From NCBI RefSeq assembly GCF_003024195.1, contig NZ_KZ679044.1, positions 124,001-188,000 on the forward strand: 64,000 nt of DNA, written 5' to 3'. The stretch comes from Streptomyces dioscori (GTDB lineage: Bacteria; Actinomycetota; Actinomycetes; Streptomycetales; Streptomycetaceae). Under the pieces are notes generated by a model. It saw only the letters and a program-made list of their open reading frames with translations, was not told the DNA's origin and did no database searches. The position numbers were made by a program, and so were the translations under genes. Below, one piece after another: positions 7,475 to 15,021 of this stretch (positions are counted from its first letter, which is position 1; the number at the start of each line of letters is the position of its first letter).

Positions 7475-9343
7475 CTAGGGAACCGGCGCGGCCGTCGGTT
7501 CGGGCTGTTGGGGGGTTCGGCCGCCGGGGGAGCCGGCCAGCCGCCACACCTCGTCCGCCGTCAGTTCCGCGTACGCGTCGGGCGGCAGGTCGCCGGTGAG
7601 GCCCGCGACCCGGACGGGCTTTCCGCCGCGCTCGGCGAACAGGGCGAGGGTGAGGGCGAGCCGGGGCGAGTACACGCTCCGCCAGGCCGTCCGCGCGCCC
7701 GGCCCGCTGCCCGCGCCGGCCGAGTGCCCGACCGGCGAGGCGGGCACGGCCCTGGCCGGCAGGAAGGTCCCGTCTTTGGCGCCGGGCACGAAGGCCCCGT
7801 CCTTGACGCCCTGGCGCGCGTTCAGCAGTTCGGTGACCACCACGGTCTCCTTCCCGCCCATCGCGGTACGCGTCCTCGGCTGCGCGGTGTGGACCGTACG
7901 GCCCGCCTTCGTGATCTTCGCGACGGTGTACGGGGCCGCGTAGGTGCCGTCGGCGGCCAGCGTGGCGTACGCCGAGTTCAGGCGCAGCGGGGTGGGAGCC
8001 GTCTCCTCGACGAGCTTGCCCAGCGGGTCGCCGAACCGCAGGCCCTTGTAGGCGAACGGTTCGAGGACCGTGCCCGCCTCCACCGCCCCGTCGACGGCGT
8101 CGTTGAACGGCTGGTGGGCGTAGTCCGCCCCGCCGTACAGCACCCGGACCGCGCCGTCGCCGGGGACGGTCGCGACGACGGCCGTGTGCAGCCGGGCGCC
8201 CTCGGCGCCCTTGCCACGCGCGCCGCCCTTGCCACCCTTGCCGCCGGTGTCGCCCTTGCCGTCCGTGTCGCCGTCGGGCGTCCGCTCGCGCACCAGCTCC
8301 GCCGTCTCGTCCTGGAGGCCGAGGTCGAAGGTGGTGTGCACCTTGTAGCCGCCGCGCGCCAGCTGGTCCTCCGAGATGCCGAGCCGGTCGGCGGCCTCGG
8401 CGGACGCCGTGTCGATCAGGTACTGCCGCTGGCCGTTCGAGCCGCCCGGCGGGTAGAAGCGGAAGGCGGGGAAGCGGGCGGCCGTCCGCTCGCGGGCACT
8501 GATCGCGCCCGAGTCCGCCATCGCGTCGAGCACCCACGCCCAGCGGCGCTCCAGCGTCCCCGTCACCTTCGCGTCCGCGCCCGCCCGCTCGTAGTACGAG
8601 GGCAGGTTGAGGATGGAGGCGAGGGCGGCGCCCTGGGACACCGTCAGGTCGCGGGCGCCGACACCGAAGTAGTTGCGGGCGGCAGACTCGACGCCGGCGG
8701 CGCCGCGGCCGAAGTACACGGTGTTCAGGTAGCCCGCCAGGATGTCGTCCTTGGCCCTCGTACGGTCCAGCTTCACGGCGATGAGGGCCTCGTGCGCCTT
8801 GCGCTTGAGGGACTGCTCGGGGGTGAGCAGCGCGTTCTTCACGTACTGCTGCGTGATCGTGGAGCCGCCCTGGCGGTCGCCGCCCGTCACGGTCGCGAGC
8901 GCGGCCCGCAGGATCGCGGAGGGGGCGACCCCCGAGTCCGTACGGAAGGAGCGGTTCTCCGCGGCGATCACGGCGTCCTGGACGTGCCGCGGTACCTGTT
9001 CGAGGGGGATGTCCTGGCGGTCGACCGGCCCGCGCCTGCCGAGGTACTCGCCCCCGGAGTCCACGAAGACCGTGCTCTGGCTGACGGTCTCCGGATGCGG
9101 TTCGGGGATGGGGGTCATCCGGTACGCGACGACGACCGCGGCGCTCGCGAGGAGGAACAGCGTCAGCAGGGCGGCCAGCACGCGGCGCAGGCGGCGGACG
9201 CGGGTACGGCGCCGCCGGACGCGTATCCGCCGCAGGAACGTGCCGATGCCGCGGAGCCGGGTGCCGCCGCGGCCGAGCAGGTCCCGGGCGGCCACACGGG
9301 TCTTGGTACGGGTCTTGGTACGGGGCTTCACGCGGGCGTTCAT
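7475..9343 (-). CDS. Membrane-bound GT51 transglycosylase with a vestigial penicillin-binding transpeptidase domain
   Basis: A 622-residue class A PBP-like protein. A very basic N-terminus is followed by one membrane helix (about 54-74) and a GT51 domain (about 95-265) with motifs AAENRSF (Glu129 kept), GGSTITQQYVKN, RKAHE and ILAGYLN. The first motif has Asn for Asp and its usual later His is Asp136. The following region aligns with a transpeptidase domain, but the SxxK box is replaced by TVLE (425-428), the SxN region is deleted and no KTG box is present. A Gly/Lys linker (GKGDTGGKGGKGG) interrupts it. It could therefore polymerise glycan but not cross-link by the PBP route. Its ATG overlaps the stop of the sigma-like gene (ATGA), so it is coupled to it. 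Confidence 0.85.
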   Translation of the reverse strand: MNARVKPRTKTRTKTRVAARDLLGRGGTRLRGIGTFLRRIRVRRRRTRVRRLRRVLAALLTLFLLASAAVVVAYRMTPIPEPHPETVSQSTVFVDSGGEYLGRRGPVDRQDIPLEQVPRHVQDAVIAAENRSFRTDSGVAPSAILRAALATVTGGDRQGGSTITQQYVKNALLTPEQSLKRKAHEALIAVKLDRTRAKDDILAGYLNTVYFGRGAAGVESAARNYFGVGARDLTVSQGAALASILNLPSYYERAGADAKVTGTLERRWAWVLDAMADSGAISARERTAARFPAFRFYPPGGSNGQRQYLIDTASAEAADRLGISEDQLARGGYKVHTTFDLGLQDETAELVRERTPDGDTDGKGDTGGKGGKGGARGKGAEGARLHTAVVATVPGDGAVRVLYGGADYAHQPFNDAVDGAVEAGTVLEPFAYKGLRFGDPLGKLVEETAPTPLRLNSAYATLAADGTYAAPYTVAKITKAGRTVHTAQPRTRTAMGGKETVVVTELLNARQGVKDGAFVPGAKDGTFLPARAVPASPVGHSAGAGSGPGARTAWRSVYSPRLALTLALFAERGGKPVRVAGLTGDLPPDAYAELTADEVWRLAGSPGGRTPQQPEPTAAPVP

Positions 9344-10533
9344 GAGGGGGTGTCCGTCCGTGCGAGGAGGGTGCCGGCGGAGTCGTAGGCCTTCACCGTG
9401 ATGCCCGGCGACTCCGTGTCGCCGCCGGTGAGCCGGGCGTCCACGTACCAGGCGGACCAGCCGGGGGAGCCCGCCAGGGTGAGCAGGCGGGCCGTGAACG
9501 TGCCGTCGGTCGTGCGGACTTCGACGCGGGACGCCTCGCGCGGGCCCCGGTGGACGCCGGAGAGGAAGATCCGCTTCCCGGCCGTGGAGTCCGCCCAGAG
9601 GGTCAGGGCGGCCCCGCCCTTCCCCGAGCCGTCCTTCCCGGCGTCGCGGAACTGGTTCGGCTGCCCCGGTGCCGACACGTGCGTACCGTCCTTGGAGAGC
9701 CACACCTGCACACCGGGCGCGGCGGCGACGCGTTCGCCGGGTGTCACGACCCGGACCGCCGCCCTGTCCACGGAGACCGTGACCCCGCCGGACCCGGAAC
9801 CCGTGCCGCGCACGGCCCCCACGACCAGGGGTACGAGGAGCAGGGCGCCCACGGAGGTGAGCACCGCGGTCGTGAGCCGGCGCCGCTTGCGGAGCGTGCG
9901 TCCGGCCGCCTCGATGGCGGGCCCGGGAAGTTCCGCGCCCGGGACCTCGAACGGGCCCTGACGGTTGGGGACTTGCGGGTCACGCGCTCCTTCCCGGTGC
10001 GCGGCGTGGGCGCGCAGGGCCTTCTCCGCCCGGCGGTCCACCGCCTTCACCGCTCCCCGCGAGGAGTTGAGGAGCGCGGCGATCTCGCGGTGGGTCAGAC
10101 CGTCCCAGTGCCGGAGCACGGCCACGGCCCGACGGCGGGGCGGCAGGCCGGCCAGCACCTCGGTGAGCGGGTCGAGCGGATCGGTCACGTACGGCTCCGG
10201 CGTGGGGCCGGAGCGCTTGGAGTGCCTGGAGCCGCCGGAGCGCGCGGAGTTCCCGTGACCGTCGGAGCCCCCTGAGACCCCTGAGCCCCAGGAGCCCCAG
10301 GAGTGCCCGAGGCGGGCGACCAGCCGTGGCCGCCGTCGCAGGAAACCCCGTACCAGAGCCCGCCGGACGTAGAACTCCGCGTCGTCGCCCGGGACCCGGC
10401 GCCGCGCGTACACCTCCGCCACCGCCGCTCTCGCGCGTCTGTCCGCGTCGGCGGAGTTCCCCGTGAGCAGCCGGGCCGTGCGCGTGAGCCGGGGCCAGTA
10501 CTCCCCGGCGCGGGCGGTGAAGTCGTCGTCCAT
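9340..10533 (-). CDS. Sigma-70 (ECF)-like protein fused to a membrane-anchored extracytoplasmic domain
   Basis: A 397-residue protein. Residues 1-70 resemble a degenerate ECF region 2 (EFYVRRALVRGFLRRR). A Gly/Ser/His linker comes next (about 75-115). Region 4 follows with PRRRAVAVLRHWDGLTHREIAALLNSSRGAVKAVDRRAEKALRAH. After a basic stretch, a membrane helix (TAVLTSVGALLLVPLVVGAV, about 247-267) leads to a 130-residue exterior domain. Fusion of a sigma DNA-binding part to an exterior domain suggests a one-protein signal receiver. The ATG at 10531-10533 was chosen because the upstream open frame is the divergent promoter. It is co-transcribed with the downstream transglycosylase gene. Confidence 0.75.
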   Translation of the reverse strand: MDDDFTARAGEYWPRLTRTARLLTGNSADADRRARAAVAEVYARRRVPGDDAEFYVRRALVRGFLRRRPRLVARLGHSWGSWGSGVSGGSDGHGNSARSGGSRHSKRSGPTPEPYVTDPLDPLTEVLAGLPPRRRAVAVLRHWDGLTHREIAALLNSSRGAVKAVDRRAEKALRAHAAHREGARDPQVPNRQGPFEVPGAELPGPAIEAAGRTLRKRRRLTTAVLTSVGALLLVPLVVGAVRGTGSGSGGVTVSVDRAAVRVVTPGERVAAAPGVQVWLSKDGTHVSAPGQPNQFRDAGKDGSGKGGAALTLWADSTAGKRIFLSGVHRGPREASRVEVRTTDGTFTARLLTLAGSPGWSAWYVDARLTGGDTESPGITVKAYDSAGTLLARTDTPS

Positions 10534-10602
10534 GGTCAGTCGAGCGCGACGATGCGCGCCACTCCCTCCGGATCGGCCCTGCGCGGTGCTTGTGCTTCGA
10601 TG

Positions 10603-10647
10603 TACGCGACCTACGCGACCTGTGTTGCGTACGTGACGTACGTGACC
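10603..10647. repeat. 9-bp tandem repeat in the divergent promoter region
   Basis: Five 9-base units in register: TACGCGACC twice, a diverged TGTGTTGCG, TACGTGACG and TACGTGACC. They lie between the two divergently transcribed sigma-factor genes. The repeats could be an array of binding sites or simple slippage; the 9-base period does not match the helical turn. Confidence 0.75.
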
Positions 10648-10726
10648 TGTACGCACGACAGAGGCAGCCGGGTTGCACGGGATTTCCGAACTTCCGAGAA
10701 CAGCGGCAGGGGGTGTGGCGGGGGGT

Positions 10727-11236
10727 ATGACCGAGGACGAGTTCGACGGGTTCTACGCGGCCGCGTTCCCCCGGCTGACCGGGCAGCTCTACGCCTTCAC
10801 CGGTGACCACGGTGAGGCGCAGGACGTCGTCCAGGAGGCATTCGTCCGGGCCTGGGACCGGCGGCGGGAGTTCCTCGCCGACGGGGCGCCCGAGGCCTGG
10901 ATACGTACGGTCGCGATGCGGCTCGCGGTCAGCCGGTGGCGGCGGGCCCGGCGTTGGCTGGAACTCGTACGCCGCAATCCGCCGCAGGAGCACACCCCGG
11001 GGCCGGGTCCGGAACGGGCCGCGCTCGTGGCCGCCTTGCGGGAACTGCCCGAGGCGCAGCGCATGGCTGTCGTTCTGCACCATCTGTGCGACTTGAGTGT
11101 CGAACAGGTAGCCTCCGAAACCGGTGCGCCCACTGGGACGGTCAAGGCCCGGCTGTCCCGCGGCCGGGCGGCGCTGGCGCGGCGGCTCGGCGAGGCCGAC
11201 GAACTGGGTGAGAGGGAGGACGACCGTGTCCGATGA
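10727..11236 (+). CDS. ECF RNA polymerase sigma factor (SigE-type)
   Basis: A 169-residue sigma factor. Region 2 covers residues about 5-70 (FYAAAFPRLTGQLYAFTGDHGEAQDVVQEAFVRAWDRR, then WIRTVAMRLAVSRWRRARR). Region 4 covers about 105-155 (LRELPEAQRMAVVLHHLCDLSVEQVASETGAPTGTVKARLSRGRAAL). The size is normal for the group. The ATG at 10727 follows a G-rich ribosome-binding site. The stop overlaps the next gene by 11 bases, so the membrane protein downstream is probably its translationally coupled partner or anti-sigma factor. Confidence 0.9.
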   Translation: MTEDEFDGFYAAAFPRLTGQLYAFTGDHGEAQDVVQEAFVRAWDRRREFLADGAPEAWIRTVAMRLAVSRWRRARRWLELVRRNPPQEHTPGPGPERAALVAALRELPEAQRMAVVLHHLCDLSVEQVASETGAPTGTVKARLSRGRAALARRLGEADELGEREDDRVR

Positions 11237-12146
11237 GCTCACGCCCGGCCGCCGCCACGAGCACGAGGACCCCGGCGACGCGGCGAGCCGTTCCGAACTC
11301 ACCGTCGCGCTGCGCGAGTTGGCGCAGGACCACGAGACCCCGGTGGCCGTCCCGGGGGCGGAGATCCGCCGTCGTGCGGTACGCCGCCGCCGGCGCCGTA
11401 AAGCCTCGCTGGCCGCCGTCACCACGGCCGGAGCGGGAGCGCTGGCCCTGATTCTGGCCCTCGTGCTCACTGATGGCGAAAGCACCCGGTCGGTTCCGCC
11501 CGCGGCCAGTTACGGCGTGAAAACGCCCCCCGCGACCGCCCGGCCCTCGCCCGTCGTGGCCGCCGCCAGGGTGGACCTCGACCGGCGGGAACTGATCGCC
11601 GAGGGACGCACGCTGCCGATCTCCGTGGGGTCGGGCAAGTCGCCCACCCCGACCGGGCTGATGACGGTCACCGCCAAGTACAAGGCGACGATGGTGCCGG
11701 GCGCGGTGGCGGGCTGGAACGAGTACAGCGTGAAGGCGACCTGGGTGATGCGGCTGCGCGGCCCCGACGACCGTACGAACTATCTGCTCGCCCTCAGCTG
11801 GGACGAGAAGGCGCCCGGCAACTACGACAGCACCGGCGGTGCGATCGGTATGCGCACGGTGGACGCGATGTGGCTGTACAAGGTGCTCAGGCCGGGAGCG
11901 GTGGTGGAGGTCGTGGGGGCGGTCACGGCACGGCCGTCCGGGCAGCCTGAGCAGCCCGAGCCGTCGCTGGCGGACAGCGGCCTCCAGGCCCCGCCCACGG
12001 GGATGGAGACGGGGACGGCGACGGGGATGGAGACAGGGACGGAGACGCTGGATCCGACCGGCGCGGCGCGGGCGAAGGAACTGGAGGACGCGGCGCGGGC
12101 GAAGGAGTCGGCGGCGGTGGCCGGGGGCACGGACACGAGGCCCTGA
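11226..12146 (+). CDS. Membrane protein with degenerate L,D-transpeptidase (YkuD)-like domain; possible anti-sigma partner
   Basis: A 306-residue protein starting at GTG 11226. The cytoplasmic N-terminus (1-58) ends in an Arg-rich stretch. One membrane helix spans about 61-83. An exterior domain (115-232) has TPTGLMTV followed by NYDSTGGAIGMRTVDAMWLYKVL then GAVVEVV. This parallels the SHGCIRM-Asp-LY-G-V end of YkuD enzymes, but the catalytic Cys is missing (Ala206) and the preceding His motif reads LSWDEK. Catalysis is therefore unlikely. The tail is low complexity, with GMETGTATGMETGTE. Its position right after an ECF sigma gene and its short N-terminal cytoplasmic part fit an anti-sigma or sensor role (inference). 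A simple exported structural role is the alternative. Confidence 0.65.
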   Translation: MSDELTPGRRHEHEDPGDAASRSELTVALRELAQDHETPVAVPGAEIRRRAVRRRRRRKASLAAVTTAGAGALALILALVLTDGESTRSVPPAASYGVKTPPATARPSPVVAAARVDLDRRELIAEGRTLPISVGSGKSPTPTGLMTVTAKYKATMVPGAVAGWNEYSVKATWVMRLRGPDDRTNYLLALSWDEKAPGNYDSTGGAIGMRTVDAMWLYKVLRPGAVVEVVGAVTARPSGQPEQPEPSLADSGLQAPPTGMETGTATGMETGTETLDPTGAARAKELEDAARAKESAAVAGGTDTRP

Positions 12147-12364
12147 GGCCTGGTGGGCCGTTGCGGGCCGTCGTGGGTCACATCCCTTGGGGTGAGCTTT
12201 ACTGCGCGTTAGTTGCAGGAGCGGTGACATGGCGTGAGGGTGGGGACAGTTCCACGGAGGTCCGCACGACTGCCTCCCGATGACCACCCCCTCCTCCTGG
12301 CGTGCCTCCCTCTCACGGGAGGAGCGGGTGTGGCCTCGTACAGGCGGCCTTCGGCGAGCGGCCG

Positions 12365-12787
12365 TCAGTGGTGGGGCATGAGCCGGTCCACCACACGGCG
12401 GGCCGCTCCCGGGCGCGGCCCGGGGACCACCGCCGGACGCTCCCAGTCGCAGGGCGGCGTCGGACGCCGGAGCGGGACCGCGCCCTGCTCCTTCAGCGCG
12501 ACACTCACCAGCCCCAGCAGCAGCTGGACGTCGGCGTCGCAGTCGAGGAGCACGGTGATCCAGGAGGCGCCGGGGCGGACTCTGATCGCGCTGGCGTGCA
12601 GGAGTTGGGGAAGCAGGCGCTCGACCGCCGTGGGTGTGAGGCAGAGGTCGGCGGAGTCGTCGGAGTGGAAGTGGACGATCTCGTGTCCCGCCGAAGCGAA
12701 GGCATGCCCAACGGCGCACCGGGGCGGGCCACTTACCAGGTTCGGCCAGGTCTCCAGAAGAGCGATGGCGCGAGGGGCCGCGGTCAT
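12365..12787 (-). CDS. Luciferase-domain (DUF5519) protein
   Basis: A 140-residue soluble protein. Features include GHEIVHFHSDDSADLCLT, a helix with TPTAVERLLPQLLHAS, and a paired beta segment ending DCDADVQLLLGLVSVAL. The pattern corresponds to the small luciferase-domain (DUF5519) family, in which phospholipid or nucleic acid substrates are unknown. The ATG at 12785-12787 was chosen. It stands alone, about 80 bases past the end of the methyltransferase gene on the same strand. Confidence 0.6.
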   Translation of the reverse strand: MTAAPRAIALLETWPNLVSGPPRCAVGHAFASAGHEIVHFHSDDSADLCLTPTAVERLLPQLLHASAIRVRPGASWITVLLDCDADVQLLLGLVSVALKEQGAVPLRRPTPPCDWERPAVVPGPRPGAARRVVDRLMPHH

Positions 12788-12869
12788 AACCCCATCCTCG
12801 CGCACGCTTCACCTGCAGGACCACCCCCAGCAACCTCCGACTACGCGCAGGGCACGGCCGGTTACGCGA

Positions 12870-13721
12870 TCACTCCCCGGCGAACCGGAACAGGTTGCAG
12901 CGGTACGCCTCGATGTCCCGGCGCCTGAGCGTCGCCACGACCGGGAGCAGGAGGCGGTAGCGCAGGGGCAGCCGGTGCGCGACCGGGGCCGGCAGGTGCG
13001 CCAGGGTGCGGGAGTCCGTGAGGCTGAGGCCCGGCTCCCACTGTTCGAGCGCACCCGGGTTGTCGCAGCTCCAGCGCATCCGGGCCGTCACCTTGGCGAG
13101 CACGTCATGACTGTCCTGGGCATCGACCACGCGGGACGCCGCGGTCTCCAGGGCGAAGCGGGCCCCGGGCAGCTCCTCGCCGACCTGCTGGAACACCGTA
13201 CGGACCAGTTCCGCCTCCAGATAGACCAGCACCGCCTCGGCGACCAGGAAGTACGGGCCGGGGCTGCTGCCGCGCACCTGCTCCATCCACTGCGGATCGG
13301 TGACTGAGGCCGAGACCATGTGCCGCCGGTCCGTGTCCTTGAAGAAGCCCCGCCGCAGGGCGATCACATCGGGCAGGTCGAGGTCGAACCAGTGGACCGT
13401 GCCGTTGTCGAGCCGGTCGAACCGCGTGTTCAGACCCGTACCGATCTCGACGACCGTGCCGGCGGGGTGCCGCTCCAGGAACTCCCGTACCCACTGGTCG
13501 AAGAGCAGGGTGCGCAGGTTCGCCCCGAGCAGGCTGCGCGCGCCGTCGAAACGGGAGAAGTCGTAATCGAGGGAGTCGACCATCTCCACAGCCTGTGGAT
13601 CGCTCAGCAGTCCGTGCGCCTTACGGGTCTCGACCGCACGGGCGTAGAGGGGGATGAGCAGGGTCTCCTGGACCTCGCCGAGTCGGGGCGTGCGCTTGTC
13701 CACCGGCCGTCTCCTCTCCAC
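12870..13721 (-). CDS. Class I SAM-dependent methyltransferase, leucine carboxyl methyltransferase family
   Basis: A 283-residue protein. The SAM-binding motif VVEIGTGLNTRFDRLD (about residue 90) is followed by VHWFDLDLPDVIALRR and later AEAVLVYLE, the signature order of the LCM/Tcm-P type methyltransferases found in actinobacterial secondary and fatty-acid metabolism. The acceptor is unknown. The ATG at 13719-13721 is used; the GTG at 13703 (VDKRTP) is an alternative start. No biosynthetic cluster surrounds it. Confidence 0.8.
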   Translation of the reverse strand: MERRRPVDKRTPRLGEVQETLLIPLYARAVETRKAHGLLSDPQAVEMVDSLDYDFSRFDGARSLLGANLRTLLFDQWVREFLERHPAGTVVEIGTGLNTRFDRLDNGTVHWFDLDLPDVIALRRGFFKDTDRRHMVSASVTDPQWMEQVRGSSPGPYFLVAEAVLVYLEAELVRTVFQQVGEELPGARFALETAASRVVDAQDSHDVLAKVTARMRWSCDNPGALEQWEPGLSLTDSRTLAHLPAPVAHRLPLRYRLLLPVVATLRRRDIEAYRCNLFRFAGE

Positions 13722-13825
13722 CGGCCTCTTCTCCGGCCCCGACCGGCTTCTTCCCCGGCCGGCCGTGCGGGGCAGGTCCTACCGGGCAAGCTAACCGAGC
13801 CGCCCGCGGCTGACAGCCCCCCGCG

Positions 13826-14728
13826 TCAGCGGCACAGCAGTTCCCGTATCGCCCCGACGACGACGTCCGGGGCCTCCTCCGCCATGAAGTGACCGCACGA
13901 GACAGTGCTGTGCCGCAGGTCGTCGGCCCACGCGGACCACAGCGCGGCGGCGTCGAAGCCGAGGGCCGAACCCCAGTCCTGCTGGAGCACGCTCACCGGC
14001 ATCCGCAGCCGGTTGCCGGCCTCGCGGTCGGCCAGGTCGTGCGCGACGTCGACGCCCGCGGAGGCGCGGTAGTCCGCGACGATCGACGGGACGGCCGCGC
14101 GGCACGCCGCGAGGTAGGCGGCGCGGACGTCCGCCGGTACGGCCGCCGGGTCGCGCGTCCACACGTCCAGGAAGTGGCCGAAGAACGCGTCCGGGCTCGC
14201 ACCGATCAACTGCTCGGGCAGGCCCGGCGGCTGGGCCATCAGGTAGAGGTGGAAGCCGATCGCGGCGGACGTTCCGTGCATGACCTCCCACATGTCGAGC
14301 GTCGGCAGGACGTCCAGGGAAGCGAGGTGGGTGACCGTCTCCGGGTGGTCGAGGGCGGCGCGGATCGCGACGAGGGCGCCGCGGTCGTGGCCGACCAGCG
14401 CGAAGCGCTCGTGGCCCAGCGCCTTGGCGACCGCGACGACGTCCGCGGCCATGGCGCGCTTCGAGTACGTCGTTCCGTCGGGATCGGCGGGTTTGTCGCT
14501 GGCGCCGTAACCGCGGAGGTCCGGGCAGATGACCGTGCGGTCGGTGGCCAGCTTCGGGGCTACGTGGCGCCACATGAGGTTGGTCTGGGGGAAACCGTGG
14601 AGGAGGACCACGGGGGTGCCTGTGCCTCCGCCTTCGCCCCCGCCGACGGCGACGTGCAGCTCCGCTGGGGTCGCGCCGGGGATGCGGTGGTGGGCGAAGC
14701 CGTCGATGGTGGGAGCGGTGGGGGTCAA
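13826..14728 (-). CDS. Alpha/beta hydrolase resembling haloacetate dehalogenase/epoxide hydrolase
   Basis: A 300-residue alpha/beta hydrolase with an Asp nucleophile. The motifs are HGFPQTN (oxyanion), LRGYGASDKP, GHDRGALVAIRAALDHPE (nucleophile Asp115), LDVLPT, and CGHFMAEE with the catalytic His near the end. All are shared with fluoroacetate dehalogenases. In the cap, the halide-holding His-Trp pair of that enzyme appears here as His160-Leu161, so defluorination is doubtful. An ester or epoxide substrate is possible. Start ATG is at 14726-14728. A run of intergenic repeats lies upstream. Confidence 0.8.
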   Translation of the reverse strand: MTPTAPTIDGFAHHRIPGATPAELHVAVGGGEGGGTGTPVVLLHGFPQTNLMWRHVAPKLATDRTVICPDLRGYGASDKPADPDGTTYSKRAMAADVVAVAKALGHERFALVGHDRGALVAIRAALDHPETVTHLASLDVLPTLDMWEVMHGTSAAIGFHLYLMAQPPGLPEQLIGASPDAFFGHFLDVWTRDPAAVPADVRAAYLAACRAAVPSIVADYRASAGVDVAHDLADREAGNRLRMPVSVLQQDWGSALGFDAAALWSAWADDLRHSTVSCGHFMAEEAPDVVVGAIRELLCR

Positions 14729-14773
14729 GGGGTGCCTTTCGGAGGTGGGTCGGGTGCGGGTGGGTGGGGGCTG

Positions 14774-14900
14774 GTCGCGCAGTTCCCCGCGCCCCTTGGG
14801 GGCGAAAGGATTGCGCCGTTCCCCGCGCCCCTGAAGGCGAGAGGATTGCGCCGTTCCCCGCGCCCCCTGGGGGGCGAAGGATCGCGGCGTTTCCCGCGGC
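14774..14900. repeat. Cluster of 4 GC-rich repeats
   Basis: Forward copies at about 14776-14795, 14812-14831 and 14846-14866, and a decayed copy at about 14882-14901. They are spaced 33-36 bases apart, separated by GGCGAAAGGATTG-like linkers. They fill the gap upstream of both divergent genes, so this group is not only at gene ends. Confidence 0.85.
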
Positions 14901-15021
14901 CCTTGGAGACAAAGGTGAGGGGTGTGAATCAGCGGGCGATCAGCGGTCGGTCGGCGGTCGGGCAGTGGGTGGGGGCGCAGTAGCGTGGGACGGGTGTGCA
15001 GAGGCCGGTGAGGAGCGGGAC

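Noticed and set aside
12216..12275. Small ORF of 19 codons (VTWREGGDSSTEV...) with GGAG upstream
   Set aside because: Too short and without signal, conserved motif or clear partner. The composition is close to random for this GC content.
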